Assembly (NCBI GenBank): GCA_900548135.1
Contig: URJC01000001.1
Coordinates: 1 to 41,856, forward strand
Length of the DNA stretch: 41,856 nt
Source: an uncultured Odoribacter sp.
GTDB lineage: Bacteria; Bacteroidota; Bacteroidia; Bacteroidales; Marinifilaceae
Reading direction: 5' to 3'
A program made the translations under genes and the position numbers. Shown here in pieces: positions 34,464 to 41,856 of the stretch. Under the pieces are notes generated by a model. That model saw only the letters and a list, made by a program, of their open reading frames with translations, was not told the DNA's origin and did not search any database. Within the stretch, counting starts at the first letter, position 1. Each line of letters starts with the position of its first letter.

Positions 34464-34496
34464 ATCACATTATAGTTGGCTATATATCAATGTGAT
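34464..34496. repeat. inverted repeat in the mutS leader
   Basis: atcacatt (34464-34471) and aatgtgat (34489-34496) are exact complements with a 17-base loop rich in tata. It falls within the predicted mutS 5' untranslated region (start near 34547, ATG at 34419). It could be an operator, an RNA hairpin, or coincidence. Confidence 0.5.
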
Positions 34497-34552
34497 GTAA
34501 TTTGTGCTTTCAGATTTTAATCTTTTCATGTTTTGTTGCTTTCAAAGATAGT

Positions 34553-34585
34553 TATTTTCGAGGAGAAAAAGTTTAAAAGCTCATA
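34553..34585 (-). promoter_or_regulatory. candidate mutS promoter
   Basis: On the minus strand TATCTTTG (complement of 34553-34560) is a perfect -7 box; TATG (complement of 34582-34585) stands 21 bases upstream as a weak -33 box. Its upstream half overlaps the divergent promoter of the YjbR gene. Confidence 0.5.
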
Positions 34586-34602
34586 AACATTATGTAATTT
34601 TG
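34572..34602 (+). promoter_or_regulatory. promoter of the YjbR gene, implying a near-leaderless mRNA
   Basis: TTTA at 34572-34575, 19 bases, then TAATTTTG at 34595-34602. Transcription should begin about 5-7 bases later, at or next to the ATG at 34608. Confidence 0.5.
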
Positions 34603-34607
34603 TGTCG

Positions 34608-34958
34608 ATGAATATAGAGGAATTGACCGAGTATTGCCAGTCTTTAAAGCAGGTTACGACTGTGATCCAGTGGGGAGATGTGTTGGTCTTTAAAGTAGCT
34701 GGAAAGATGTTTTGTTTTGTGCCAATGGATGAGTCTGAACTAATGATGAATCTGAAGTGTGATCCGGATGAAGCTCTTGAGCTAAGAGAGAGGTTCGCTG
34801 CTGTAATTCCTGGCTTTCATATGAACAAAAAATATTGGAATACCGTAATAATAGATGGCTCAATAAGTGATAGTATGCTTCGGGTATGGATTGAAAAATC
34901 TTATCGGTTAGTGGTGGCGAAGCTGTCTAAAAATGAACGGGAAAAATGGGGGATATAG
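34608..34958 (+). CDS. MmcQ/YjbR family protein
   Basis: A 116-residue protein. The ATG at 34608 gives MNIEELTEYCQSLKQVTT, the usual YjbR N-terminus; a GTG at 34602 would add two residues and overlaps the -7 box, so it is rejected. The pattern VIQWGDVLVFKVAGKMFCFVP, then LKCDPDEALELRERFAAVIPGFHMNKKYWNTVIIDGSI and a C-terminal helix SYRLVVAKLSKNEREKW is typical of this alpha/beta CyaY-like fold. DNA binding has been suggested for the family, but its role is not established. It precedes deoC by 36 bases and may be co-transcribed. Confidence 0.85.
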   Translation: MNIEELTEYCQSLKQVTTVIQWGDVLVFKVAGKMFCFVPMDESELMMNLKCDPDEALELRERFAAVIPGFHMNKKYWNTVIIDGSISDSMLRVWIEKSYRLVVAKLSKNEREKWGI

Positions 34959-34994
34959 CCTCTTTTGATTGGATTGATTATAAACGACTAAACA

Positions 34995-35870
34995 ATGGAT
35001 AATATATCAGAAACGTTGGCAACGTACAGTTGTGTTAATCTGGATGACCGGGTACAGTTTGAACTGGACGGTGTGGTAGAGAAAGAGATTAAACAGGCTT
35101 ATTGTGTTGAAAATCTCGAATTCTGTATTGCATGTATGGATTACACATCTTTAAGACTGACAGATACTGAAGGATCGGTAAAGAATTTTGTGACTGATTT
35201 ATTGAAAAAATTGAAGAAATTCAATTTACGGGAAGTGGCAGCTGTGTGTGTATTTCCTAAGTTTACTGAGGTTGTGCGCGAAATGTTAAAACCGACTGAG
35301 ATACAGACTACTGTAGTTGCTGGGAGTTTTCCAAATTCACAGACCTTTACAGAAATTAAGTTGGCAGAGTGTAAAATGGCTATCGGGGCAGGGGCACAGG
35401 AAATTGATGTAGTTATTTCTGTTGGAAATATGTTGGAGAAAAACTACGAAGAAGTATACCGGGAGTTGAAAGCTATCCGGAAGGCTTGTGAAAATGTCCG
35501 GTTAAAAGTCATTTTGGAAACCGGAGAGTTAAAGGATTTGGAAAGTATTTTTAATGCTTCTTTGATAGCTGCTTATGCGGGAGCAGATTTTATAAAAACT
35601 TCGACAGGTAAAGTTCCTGTCAATGCAACTCCTGAATCGGTTTATGTGATGTGTGAGGCTATCAAACAATATTATGCACAAACCGGGAAAAGAGTAGGTC
35701 TAAAAGTGGCTGGTGGGGTTTCAAAGGCGCAAAGCGCAATTCGTTATTTAACAATAGTAAACCATGTATTGGGAAGTGAATGGCTGACGCCTTATTATTT
35801 CCGGATAGGGGCTTCACAATTGATGGATGACGTAATTAAAGAAATAAAGGCCTTACAAATGATAAAGTAA
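34995..35870 (+). CDS. deoC: deoxyribose-phosphate aldolase
   Basis: It cleaves 2-deoxyribose 5-phosphate to acetaldehyde and glyceraldehyde 3-phosphate in deoxynucleoside catabolism. The TIM-barrel active site is visible: Schiff-base lysine K201 in DFIKTSTGKVPVNAT, the proton-relay lysine K237 in GLKVAGGV, and AGAQEIDVVISVGNML (about residues 132-147). At 291 residues it is about 30 longer than the E. coli enzyme at the N-terminus, as in other Bacteroidetes. The stop codon lies inside the left arm of the terminator hairpin. Confidence 0.95.
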   Translation: MDNISETLATYSCVNLDDRVQFELDGVVEKEIKQAYCVENLEFCIACMDYTSLRLTDTEGSVKNFVTDLLKKLKKFNLREVAAVCVFPKFTEVVREMLKPTEIQTTVVAGSFPNSQTFTEIKLAECKMAIGAGAQEIDVVISVGNMLEKNYEEVYRELKAIRKACENVRLKVILETGELKDLESIFNASLIAAYAGADFIKTSTGKVPVNATPESVYVMCEAIKQYYAQTGKRVGLKVAGGVSKAQSAIRYLTIVNHVLGSEWLTPYYFRIGASQLMDDVIKEIKALQMIK

Positions 35871-35902
35871 AAAAAGCTGCTTCTAGCAGCTTTTTTTACT
35901 TT
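35864..35902. terminator. strong bidirectional terminator after deoC
   Basis: An 18-bp perfect stem (35864-35881 with 35885-35902) closes a 3-base loop tct; the core is gctgct/agcagc flanked by A7 and T7. It serves deoC and possibly the convergent exporter gene. It includes the deoC TAA. Confidence 0.92.
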
Positions 35903-35936
35903 AAGAAAATAGGTTGGTTCTAAATTGTTCGTTTTC

Positions 35937-38321
35937 TCAATTTTCTATTTCCAATTTATCTTCGTCAATATCTTCTTCTTCATCATAGATCTGTAAAAGC
36001 GGTTCAGCCCGGAAAGTCTTGTTTGTAATACTATGTTCCATTGTTAATAGTAAGGATGGAAGCAGCAATAGGTTTGCCAACATAGCTCCGAATAAAGTGA
36101 TGGAGGTTAGTAACCCTAAGGCAAAAGTTCCCCCGAAACTGGAAAGGCAGAAAATGCCGAATCCGAAAAACAGGATAATTGAAGTGTAAATCATACTTTG
36201 GCCTGTTTCCTGCAATGCTAATACTACTGAGGATCGGATGCTCCAGTTGGTTGCCTGTAGTTCCTGACGATATTTAGCAAGATAATGAATCGTATTGTCA
36301 ACTGAAATTCCGAAAGCTACGCTGAATACAAGAATGGTTGAGGCTTTGATAGGAATACCCACATATCCCATAATTGCGGCAGTGATGATCTGAGGTATAA
36401 CATTAGGTATTAAAGCAATTAGGACCATGCGTTTGCTTTTGAACATCCAGGCCATAAATCCTGCAATGAGAATAATAGCTAAAGCTAGAGAAGAAAACAG
36501 ATTACGGAGTAAATACTGGTTTCCTTTAAAGAAAATAATGCTTGATCCGGTAACACTGATTTGATGTTTATCTTCCGGAAATATCTGAGTGATAGTTTTG
36601 TATAATGTATCTTCTTTGGCTTCCATTTTTTGGGTACCAATATCTTTTACCCGGAAACTCAAGCGTATTTCACGCATGGTTGAATCTACGAAAGATTTAG
36701 CCATATCGTTCATACCTCCTGTAGATTCCATGACATATTTCATGATGAAATTTTTGGTCATGTTGTTAGGCAATTTGTAATAAGAAGCTTTTCCATTATA
36801 ATAAGCTTGGTTGGCAAACTTAGCTGCTTCAACAACTGATAAAGCTTTAGAAAGATCCGGATCATTAGATAACTCTGTATTCAGTTGATCCAATTTTTCC
36901 AAATTACTGAGTTTGAAAACCTGGTTAGGCTTTAAAAAATCTATTGTTATTTCCAAAGGCATCAGTCCGTCGAAATTTGATTCGAAGAATGCCAGATCCT
37001 GACGTATCGGATCCGTATCTTTTAGGTCATCGACCATATACCCTGTCGTTTTCATGAGGGTAATACCGAAAATTCCGGCAATGACCAAAATTCCGGCAAT
37101 GTAATATATGGTGTGACGACGGTTGATAACCAGGTATATTAGTTTGTCAATAAGGTGGTTGATAAATGGATTGTAAAGATGTTTCGTTTGTTTGGTATCA
37201 GGAACAGGCAAATAACTGAAAACTGTGGGAATCAGGATCAGACAGATCAGAAAAACACAGGTGATGCTGATGAATGCAATCCAGCCGAATTCTACCAGTA
37301 TCTGGCTGGAAGTGATAATAAAGGTAGCAAAACCGGCAGCAGTAGTAAGATTAGATAGCAGGGATGCATTTCCTACTTTTTGCACCATTCGTTGTAATGC
37401 TTTGATTTTATTACCATGCCGGACATATTCGGCATGGTATTTATTCACCATGTATACGCAATTGGGAATTCCAATGACAATTAGTAAAGGAGGAAGCATA
37501 GCCGTCAACAGAGTAATTTTAATACTCAGGAGTGCCATAAATCCAATGGCCCAGATAACGCTCAAACCTATGATTCCAACACAGAACCCAACGATACGAA
37601 ATGACCTGAAAAATAAGTAAAGTATAATTGTTGTGATTAGTAAGGAGAGAGCGATAAACATATACATTTCTCCTTTAATATTTTCGGCATTAATAACCCG
37701 GATATAGGGCATTCCGGAATAATGCATCTGAATATTATGCTTATTGGTGAAATGATCTGTTACTTTTAGCACATCCTGTACTAATTTTACCCGTGCCGGA
37801 GAGTTCATTACTTCTGCGGATACGGTGATCATCATATTATAAGTATTTTTAGCTTTATTAATTAATAGACCATCATAAATAGGTAAGTTTTCAGCAATAA
37901 AAGTCAGGCTGTCGAGTTCTTCTTTGGTATCGATATGTGTGGGAAAGATAGGGAGGACTTCAAATTTTTTCAGATCCGTATTTTTATGGAGATTGAAAGT
38001 GTGGGTAATAGACATTAGGGCAGTTACTCCTTCCAACGCTTTAATACTATCTCCCATAGCTATCCAATCATTGATTTTATCCAGCTCGTAAAAGTTAGAG
38101 TCCTGGATAGCAAATACCATGATATTACCTTCTTGTCCGAATGTTTCCCTGAAACGTGCATAGTCCAGATAAGCACTGTCAGTTTTGGGCAATAGATCTG
38201 CACTTTCGTAAGACATCTGAATGTTTCTGGCCTGAAATCCCATGAAAATAGTACCGAGTAATACCCCGATAATGAAAGCGATCCGATTGCGCAATATAAT
38301 CCCTGCTATCTTGGTCCACAT
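35937..38321 (-). CDS. RND/MMPL superfamily membrane exporter
   Basis: A 794-residue inner-membrane protein with the duplicated plan of MMPL/HpnN-like RND proteins: one N-terminal helix, a large periplasmic loop (about residues 35-210), five helices, then a repeat of helix, loop and five helices. The conserved segments are LTAMLPPLLIVIGIPNCVYMVNKYHAE in the first half and STILVFSVAFGISVDNTIHYLAKYRQEL in the second, where the buried charged residues used in proton coupling lie. The C-terminus is acidic (EEDIDEDKLEIEN). Members move lipids or hydrophobic compounds; the substrate here is unknown. There is no adjacent membrane-fusion or TolC gene, in keeping with the single-component MMPL type. 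Confidence 0.88.
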   Translation of the reverse strand: MWTKIAGIILRNRIAFIIGVLLGTIFMGFQARNIQMSYESADLLPKTDSAYLDYARFRETFGQEGNIMVFAIQDSNFYELDKINDWIAMGDSIKALEGVTALMSITHTFNLHKNTDLKKFEVLPIFPTHIDTKEELDSLTFIAENLPIYDGLLINKAKNTYNMMITVSAEVMNSPARVKLVQDVLKVTDHFTNKHNIQMHYSGMPYIRVINAENIKGEMYMFIALSLLITTIILYLFFRSFRIVGFCVGIIGLSVIWAIGFMALLSIKITLLTAMLPPLLIVIGIPNCVYMVNKYHAEYVRHGNKIKALQRMVQKVGNASLLSNLTTAAGFATFIITSSQILVEFGWIAFISITCVFLICLILIPTVFSYLPVPDTKQTKHLYNPFINHLIDKLIYLVINRRHTIYYIAGILVIAGIFGITLMKTTGYMVDDLKDTDPIRQDLAFFESNFDGLMPLEITIDFLKPNQVFKLSNLEKLDQLNTELSNDPDLSKALSVVEAAKFANQAYYNGKASYYKLPNNMTKNFIMKYVMESTGGMNDMAKSFVDSTMREIRLSFRVKDIGTQKMEAKEDTLYKTITQIFPEDKHQISVTGSSIIFFKGNQYLLRNLFSSLALAIILIAGFMAWMFKSKRMVLIALIPNVIPQIITAAIMGYVGIPIKASTILVFSVAFGISVDNTIHYLAKYRQELQATNWSIRSSVVLALQETGQSMIYTSIILFFGFGIFCLSSFGGTFALGLLTSITLFGAMLANLLLLPSLLLTMEHSITNKTFRAEPLLQIYDEEEDIDEDKLEIEN

Positions 38322-38437
38322 AGTAATATAAGTCGAAAGTCCTGTGTTGAAAAAGTTGAAAGTGTATCGCTTTCAAAAATATTTCAGCGTGATATTTGAT
38401 TAAATAAACAGACAAATTTAACAAGAATATATCAAAG

Positions 38438-38761
38438 CTATTGTATTTTAGGGTTGTTTTTGTGTCTTTTTACATCTCTTGCAGTTTTTTTAGCGAAATT
38501 ATCTTCTATGGCTTTTGTTAGGTCTACACCAGTTTGATTGGCCAGGCAAGTTAATACCCAAAGGACATCAGCCATTTCATCGGCTAGGTTTTCCTTTTCT
38601 CCTTCTTTAAAAGATTGTTCTCCGTATTTGCGGGCAATTATTCGCGCAAGTTCCCCTACTTCTTCAGTGAGGATGGCCATATTGGTTAATTCATTGAAAT
38701 ATCTGACGCCGTATTCTTTAATCCATGAATCAACGCGCTCTTGTAGTTCTTGTATTTCCAT
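38438..38761 (-). CDS. MazG-like nucleotide pyrophosphohydrolase
   Basis: The ATG at 38761 gives MEIQELQERVDSWIKEYGVRYF; an ATG at 38830 would overlap dtd and add an atypical 23 residues. The all-alpha NTP-PPase metal site is visible: EEVGELARIIARKYGEQS followed by ENLADEMADVLWVLTCLANQTG, i.e. the E-E-x2-E and E-x2-D pattern binding Mg2+. At 107 residues it is a single-domain enzyme that likely hydrolyses non-canonical or excess NTPs or dNTPs. It lies 46 bases after dtd in the same direction, so both act on quality control of translation or nucleotide pools and are probably co-transcribed. Confidence 0.88.
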   Translation of the reverse strand: MEIQELQERVDSWIKEYGVRYFNELTNMAILTEEVGELARIIARKYGEQSFKEGEKENLADEMADVLWVLTCLANQTGVDLTKAIEDNFAKKTARDVKRHKNNPKIQ

Positions 38762-38807
38762 CTGTTTTGAAGTGTTTAAATGTTGAGTATTTTGTTCATG
38801 TATTAGA

Positions 38808-39260
38808 TTATATGCGGTTTTTAGAGTCAATCAGGATAGTTACCGGGCCATTATTGATTAATTCTACCTTCATATCTGCGCCGAACACACCGGTTTTAAC
38901 TTCTTTTCCCATGGCTTCACTTAGTGTTTTCACAAACATTTCATATAAAGGGACTGAAATTTCAGGTTTGGCAGCATCAATATAAGAGGGGCGGTTTCCT
39001 TTTTTTGTGCGGGCCATTAAAGTAAACTGACTGACTGCCAGAATATCTCCTCCGGTTTCCAATATAGATTTATTCATAACTCCGTTTTCATCATCAAAAA
39101 TACGGAGATTACAAATCTTACTACTTAACCATTGAATATCTTCTTTGTTATCATCAGCTTGAATCCCAACTAATATCAGCATACCTTTGTTTATGGTTGA
39201 ATAGGAGTTTCCTCCTATACTGACATTTGCCTTTAAAACCCGTTGAATGACTACTTTCAT
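38808..39260 (-). CDS. dtd: D-aminoacyl-tRNA deacylase
   Basis: It removes D-amino acids, and glycine mischarged on tRNA-Ala, from tRNA. The protein has 150 residues, normal. The start MKVVIQRVLKANVSI, the SQFTL motif at residues 77-81 and the NNGPVT motif at 136-141 (Gly-cis-Pro) are diagnostic. The usual aspartate before GPVT (NDGPVT) is an asparagine here, which is unlikely to matter since G-P does the chiral selection. It heads a two-gene unit with the MazG-like enzyme. Confidence 0.96.
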   Translation of the reverse strand: MKVVIQRVLKANVSIGGNSYSTINKGMLILVGIQADDNKEDIQWLSSKICNLRIFDDENGVMNKSILETGGDILAVSQFTLMARTKKGNRPSYIDAAKPEISVPLYEMFVKTLSEAMGKEVKTGVFGADMKVELINNGPVTILIDSKNRI

Positions 39261-39391
39261 GATTGTAATTATAATAGTTAAATATTTAATTTTTTATTTC
39301 AGTATGATATGAATACCTTAGTAAGGGTTATGCAAAAGTACAAAAACGGGATAATTTTCAGATTTCCATTCTCAGTTTTCAATTAATTTGT

Positions 39392-39399
39392 TACTTTTG
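39392..39399 (+). promoter_or_regulatory. -7 box of the tRNA-Arg promoter
   Basis: TACTTTTG fits TAnnTTTG, 12 bases before the tRNA 5' end, which implies a very short 5' leader. A TTTC at 39363-39366 is the nearest -33 candidate, with a long 25-base spacer. Confidence 0.5.
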
Positions 39400-39411
39400 C
39401 CGACACAAGTT

Positions 39412-39483
39412 GGCTGAGTAGTTCAATGGATAGAACGGAAGTTTCCTAAACTTTAGATTCGGGTTCGATTCCCGGCTCGGCTA
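39412..39483 (+). tRNA. tRNA-Arg (anticodon CCU, reads AGG)
   Basis: The sequence folds as a cloverleaf. Acceptor ggctgag pairs with ctcggct (39476-39482, two G-U pairs), followed by discriminator A at 39483. The D stem is gttc/gaac with loop aatggata, the anticodon stem gaagt/acttt with loop ttcctaa (anticodon cct), the variable loop agat and the T stem tcggg/cccgg with loop ttcgatt. CCA is not encoded. A terminator follows directly. Confidence 0.95.
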
Positions 39484-39488
39484 CAACT

Positions 39489-39518
39489 AAAAAGGAACGG
39501 ATCACTCCGTTCCTTTTT
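39489..39518. terminator. bidirectional terminator after tRNA-Arg
   Basis: A 13-bp perfect stem (aaaaaggaacgga at 39489-39501, tccgttccttttt at 39506-39518) with loop tcac and flanking A/T runs. It ends the tRNA transcript and the convergent acetyltransferase gene, whose stop is at 39524. Confidence 0.9.
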
Positions 39519-39523
39519 GTCTT

Positions 39524-39826
39524 TTACAGTGCACAAGTGCTGCATCCTCGATAGTCTTTTCCGGGTTGGCCCTTGTATTCGGGATGACGTTGTAACCATA
39601 CTACGGCGTATGAACAAGTGGCGACAGGTTTTAACTGTTGTTGCAGAGCATAATCATAAGTTGCTTTTACTAGTTGAGCTGCGATTCCCCGGCCTCCGAT
39701 TTCGGGGGGGACGATGGTATGACGAATATCCAGTTGACCGGCATTGATCCTGTAGGTAACATAAGCGATGTAACCATCTACCTTGGCCAGGAACTTATTG
39801 TTGTCTATATCATGGGTGATTTCCAT
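39524..39826 (-). CDS. small GNAT-like N-acetyltransferase (YjdJ type)
   Basis: A 100-residue protein corresponding to the short GNAT-like family of YjdJ. VDGYIAYVTYRINAGQLDIRHTIVPPEIGGRGIAAQLVKATYDYALQ contains the acetyl-CoA pyrophosphate loop (G-G-R-G-I-A), and CSYAVVWLQRHPEYKG is the characteristic ending of the fold. An extra tail GKDYRGCSTCAL carries a C-x2-C pair, a possible metal or disulfide site not needed for the fold. The substrate is unknown. It converges on tRNA-Arg and shares its terminator. Confidence 0.85.
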   Translation of the reverse strand: MEITHDIDNNKFLAKVDGYIAYVTYRINAGQLDIRHTIVPPEIGGRGIAAQLVKATYDYALQQQLKPVATCSYAVVWLQRHPEYKGQPGKDYRGCSTCAL

Positions 39827-39871
39827 AAAGAATAGTTTTCAACGAAGATATAAAATATTTTTGAATTACTG

Positions 39872-39879
39872 TATCTTTG
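39872..39879 (+). promoter_or_regulatory. -7 box of the alcohol dehydrogenase promoter
   Basis: TATCTTTG is a perfect -7 match, 48 bases before the ATG at 39928. No TTTG stands at 19-21 bases upstream; a TTTG at 39860-39863 is too close. Confidence 0.5.
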
Positions 39880-39927
39880 TAGGAGTATCAATTTTAGTTA
39901 TTGGAATAATTTGAATAAAATAGTTTT

Positions 39928-41070
39928 ATGGAGAATTTTATTTTTCAGAATCCAACTAAGTTAATTTTTGGAAAAGGAATGATTGCTCGTTTAGCCAAAG
40001 AAATTCCTGCGGGTAGACGTATTTTAGTGACTTTTGGGGGAGGAAGTGTGAAGGGAAATGGGGTTTATGAGCAAGTCAGAGAAGCTTTGAAAGGGTTTGA
40101 GGTAATTGAATTTTGGGGAATTGAGTCCAATCCAAAGATTGAGACTTTACGGAAAGCGATTCAATTGGGTAAGGAGAATCAGGTTGATTTTCTGCTGGCA
40201 GTCGGGGGAGGTTCTGTCATTGATGGCACAAAATTAATTGCTGCAGGCTTGCTTTATGAGGGGGATGCTTGGGATTTGGTGTTGAAAGGTAGGGCTAAAG
40301 CAGCTTTGCCTTTGGCTACGGTATTGACTTTACCAGCTACAGGTTCGGAAATGAACGATGGGGCTGTTATCTCTAGAATTGAGACGGCTGAAAAATATCC
40401 ATTTCATTCGAAATTTCCGGTTTTCTCTATTCTCGATCCGTCAGTCACCTTTACTTTGCCTGTCTATCAGATTGCATGCGGAATAGCTGATACTTTTGTG
40501 CATGTGATGGAACAATATTTGACAACTCCCGGGCAGTCCCGTTTGATGGACCGTTGGGCTGAAGGCATATTACATACTTTGACTGAGATTGGACCAAAGA
40601 TACTGGAGAGGCAGGATGATTACGATTTAATGTCTGAATTTATGCTTTGCGCGGCGATGGGATTGAACGGATTTATCGCAATGGGAGTGCGTGAGGACTG
40701 GGCTACACATATGATTGGTCACGAGTTGACAGCATTGCATGGACTGACTCATGGGGCTACTTTGACTATTGTTATGCCGGGTTTATTACGTACGTTGAAG
40801 CAAAAAAAACGGGCAAAGCTACTTCAATACGGGGAACGGATTTGGGGGATTAAAGAAGGTACGGAACAGGAGAAGGTTGAACTGGCAATTCAGAAAACAG
40901 AAGTTTTTTTTAAAGACCTGGGTTTACCTACCCGTTTGGGAGATGTTCAGATCGGTGAGGAAACGATCCGGGAAATCGAAAAACGCTTTAATGAACGGCA
41001 AGTTGGGTTTGGAGAAGATCAGGACGTTACCGGAACTGTTGCCCGGAAAATATTGGAAAATTGTAAGTAG
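39928..41070 (+). CDS. iron-containing alcohol dehydrogenase, YqhD/BDH type
   Basis: A 380-residue group III dehydrogenase that reduces aldehydes to alcohols with NAD(P)H. The Rossmann half shows LVTFGGGSVKGNGVYEQV (residues 34-50) and AVGGGSVIDGTKLIAAG (91-107), and LTLPATGSEMNDGAV (133-147) follows. The GGGSV-hydrophobic-D-G-T-K pattern resembles E. coli YqhD and clostridial butanol dehydrogenases. Metal ligands probably include D188 and H192 (CGIADTFVHVMEQ) and two histidines in HELTALHGLTHGATL. It is monocistronic with its own -7 box and is followed by a terminator-like hairpin. The physiological aldehyde is not deducible. Confidence 0.93.
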   Translation: MENFIFQNPTKLIFGKGMIARLAKEIPAGRRILVTFGGGSVKGNGVYEQVREALKGFEVIEFWGIESNPKIETLRKAIQLGKENQVDFLLAVGGGSVIDGTKLIAAGLLYEGDAWDLVLKGRAKAALPLATVLTLPATGSEMNDGAVISRIETAEKYPFHSKFPVFSILDPSVTFTLPVYQIACGIADTFVHVMEQYLTTPGQSRLMDRWAEGILHTLTEIGPKILERQDDYDLMSEFMLCAAMGLNGFIAMGVREDWATHMIGHELTALHGLTHGATLTIVMPGLLRTLKQKKRAKLLQYGERIWGIKEGTEQEKVELAIQKTEVFFKDLGLPTRLGDVQIGEETIREIEKRFNERQVGFGEDQDVTGTVARKILENCK

Positions 41071-41135
41071 GCATTCATAAAATATAATTCAGCATTTTCT
41101 TTTTTAAGATATAGCTGTTTTAAATAGGATGTTGG

Positions 41136-41182
41136 GAAAAGCCAAGAGATTTTACATAAAATTCATTGGCTTTTCTTTTTTT
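41136..41182 (+). terminator. rho-independent terminator after the alcohol dehydrogenase
   Basis: A 10-bp perfect stem (gaaaagccaa at 41136-41145, ttggcttttc at 41166-41175) followed by a run of seven T. The rest of the 221-base gap (41071-41291) shows no further gene. Confidence 0.85.
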
Positions 41183-41291
41183 AGTTTTTGTTTTAAGACA
41201 ATTTTCGAGTGGGATGGATAAATTCATTTGGAAAGTTCTGGTTTAGAAGTTACTTTTTTATAATTTAGCACCTTGCAAAATAAAAGTAGAT

Positions 41292-41856
41292 ATGTACACA
41301 ATCGAACAACTCAGGGACGTTATAAAAACGGAATTGGATAAACAGGAATATGTTGAAGAACCATATTCTTTGTTTGAGCCGATTAAATATATTATGGAAG
41401 ATGGGGGAAAGCGTTTGCGGCCGGTATTGACCTTGATGGCCTATAATCTTTATCGGGATGATATAGAAAAGGCTTTGAGGTCAGCTGTTGGAATAGAGAT
41501 ATTTCATAATTATACTTTATTGCATGATGATGTCATGGATGATGCAGAATTGCGTCGTGGACGTCAGACTGTGCATAAAAAATGGAATAGTAATGTAGCT
41601 ATTTTGAGTGGGGATGCTGCTGCTATTACTGCTTATAAATACATTGAAACCGTTGAAGATCCGTACCTTCGTTTAGTGATTGATGGATTTAATCAGGTGG
41701 CCATGGATGTCTGCAAAGGACAACAATATGATATGGAATTTGAGACACGTGATGATGTGTCGGAAGACGAATATATTCGGATGATTTACCTGAAAACTTC
41801 TGTGTTAATTGCAGGTAGTATGCGGCATGGAGCTCTCATTGCAGGGGCACCCGAAC
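41292..41856 (+). CDS. polyprenyl diphosphate synthase, 3' end outside window
   Basis: It condenses isopentenyl diphosphate onto an allylic diphosphate, supplying quinone side chains or other isoprenoids downstream of the MEP pathway. From ATG 41292 (MYTIEQLRDVIKTELD) 188 residues are visible. DGGKRLRPVLTLMAY is the substrate-binding G-G-K-R-x-R-P block, LLHDDVMDDAELRRGRQTVH contains the first aspartate-rich motif (D79-D84, DDxxDD type with the following R-R), and CKGQQYDMEF and MIYLKTSVLIAGSMRHGA follow. The two residues upstream of the first motif (LH before DD, with Y75 at -4) bear on chain length but do not settle it. The second aspartate-rich motif is beyond the window. Confidence 0.92.
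   Translation, partial: MYTIEQLRDVIKTELDKQEYVEEPYSLFEPIKYIMEDGGKRLRPVLTLMAYNLYRDDIEKALRSAVGIEIFHNYTLLHDDVMDDAELRRGRQTVHKKWNSNVAILSGDAAAITAYKYIETVEDPYLRLVIDGFNQVAMDVCKGQQYDMEFETRDDVSEDEYIRMIYLKTSVLIAGSMRHGALIAGAPE

Noticed and set aside
34601..34607. GTG at 34602 as the start of the YjbR gene.
   Set aside because: It overlaps the G of the -7 box, so it would lie upstream of the transcription start; the ATG at 34608 gives the usual N-terminus.
37225..37620. A 131-codon plus-strand frame inside the exporter gene.
   Set aside because: It is antisense to conserved transmembrane coding sequence and shows no family pattern.

Overview
The window comes from a member of the Bacteroidota, most likely order Bacteroidales. 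Three things point there. Promoters have the Bacteroidetes form (TTTG, 19-21 bases, TAnnTTTG) rather than the E. coli form. Start codons have A/T-rich upstream sequence without clear Shine-Dalgarno motifs. The gene set is also typical: a DAHP synthase fused to chorismate mutase, ECF sigma/anti-sigma/outer-membrane operons, sigma-54 and DUF4870. The genus cannot be fixed from the sequence alone; an Odoribacteraceae-like genome is a low-confidence guess. The DNA is chromosomal and mostly housekeeping. No insertion sequence, phage, CRISPR array or plasmid gene is visible, and no stretch longer than about 300 bases lacks a gene.

Layout. 1-2969 (+): aromatic amino acid genes (aminotransferase cut by the window edge, prephenate dehydrogenase, DAHP synthase/chorismate mutase), ended by a strong hairpin. 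3048-5393 (-): an ECF sigma factor, a frameshifted anti-sigma-like gene and an outer-membrane barrel-like protein. 5466-8785: a secreted protein, dusB, a secreted repeat protein and a DUF4870 protein. 8798-10771 (-): gltX preceded by two small proteins, the first too short for routine gene calling. 10887-16764 (-): an acyltransferase, then pyrH-dxs-Crp family regulator-aminotransferase. 16900-21678: an envelope glycosylation cluster with a dolichol-phosphate-mannose-synthase-like GT2, a double-LABN membrane protein and two ArnT-like transferases, one broken by an in-frame TGA. 21758-24378 (-): rplM-rpsI-rpsB-tsf with a structured leader. 24661-29593 (+): hemW, asnS, rpoN and a PAP2-like membrane protein. 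29578-31761: a SPOR lipoprotein and two tandem cyclophilins. 31804-41856: mutS, a YjbR protein, deoC, an RND/MMPL exporter, a MazG-like enzyme, dtd, tRNA-Arg(CCU), a small acetyltransferase, a YqhD-like alcohol dehydrogenase and the start of a polyprenyl diphosphate synthase.

The main surprises are three genes each broken by one small, exactly reversible lesion. tyrA carries a 47-base insertion bounded by a perfect 19-base direct repeat; the anti-sigma gene has one extra G; one ArnT-like gene has a TGA where a tryptophan codon is expected. Removing each lesion restores a full-length family member, so the changes are either recent mutations or assembly errors, and read data would decide.

Other points worth attention are a family of 7-base-periodic intergenic repeats at three loci (one lies in a promoter spacer), a nested-hairpin leader upstream of rplM, a 17-base palindrome inside the hemW promoter, a probable leaderless mRNA for the YjbR gene, and the GT2/LABN/ArnT-like group, which could form a lipid-linked sugar transfer pathway with the LABN protein as a candidate flippase.
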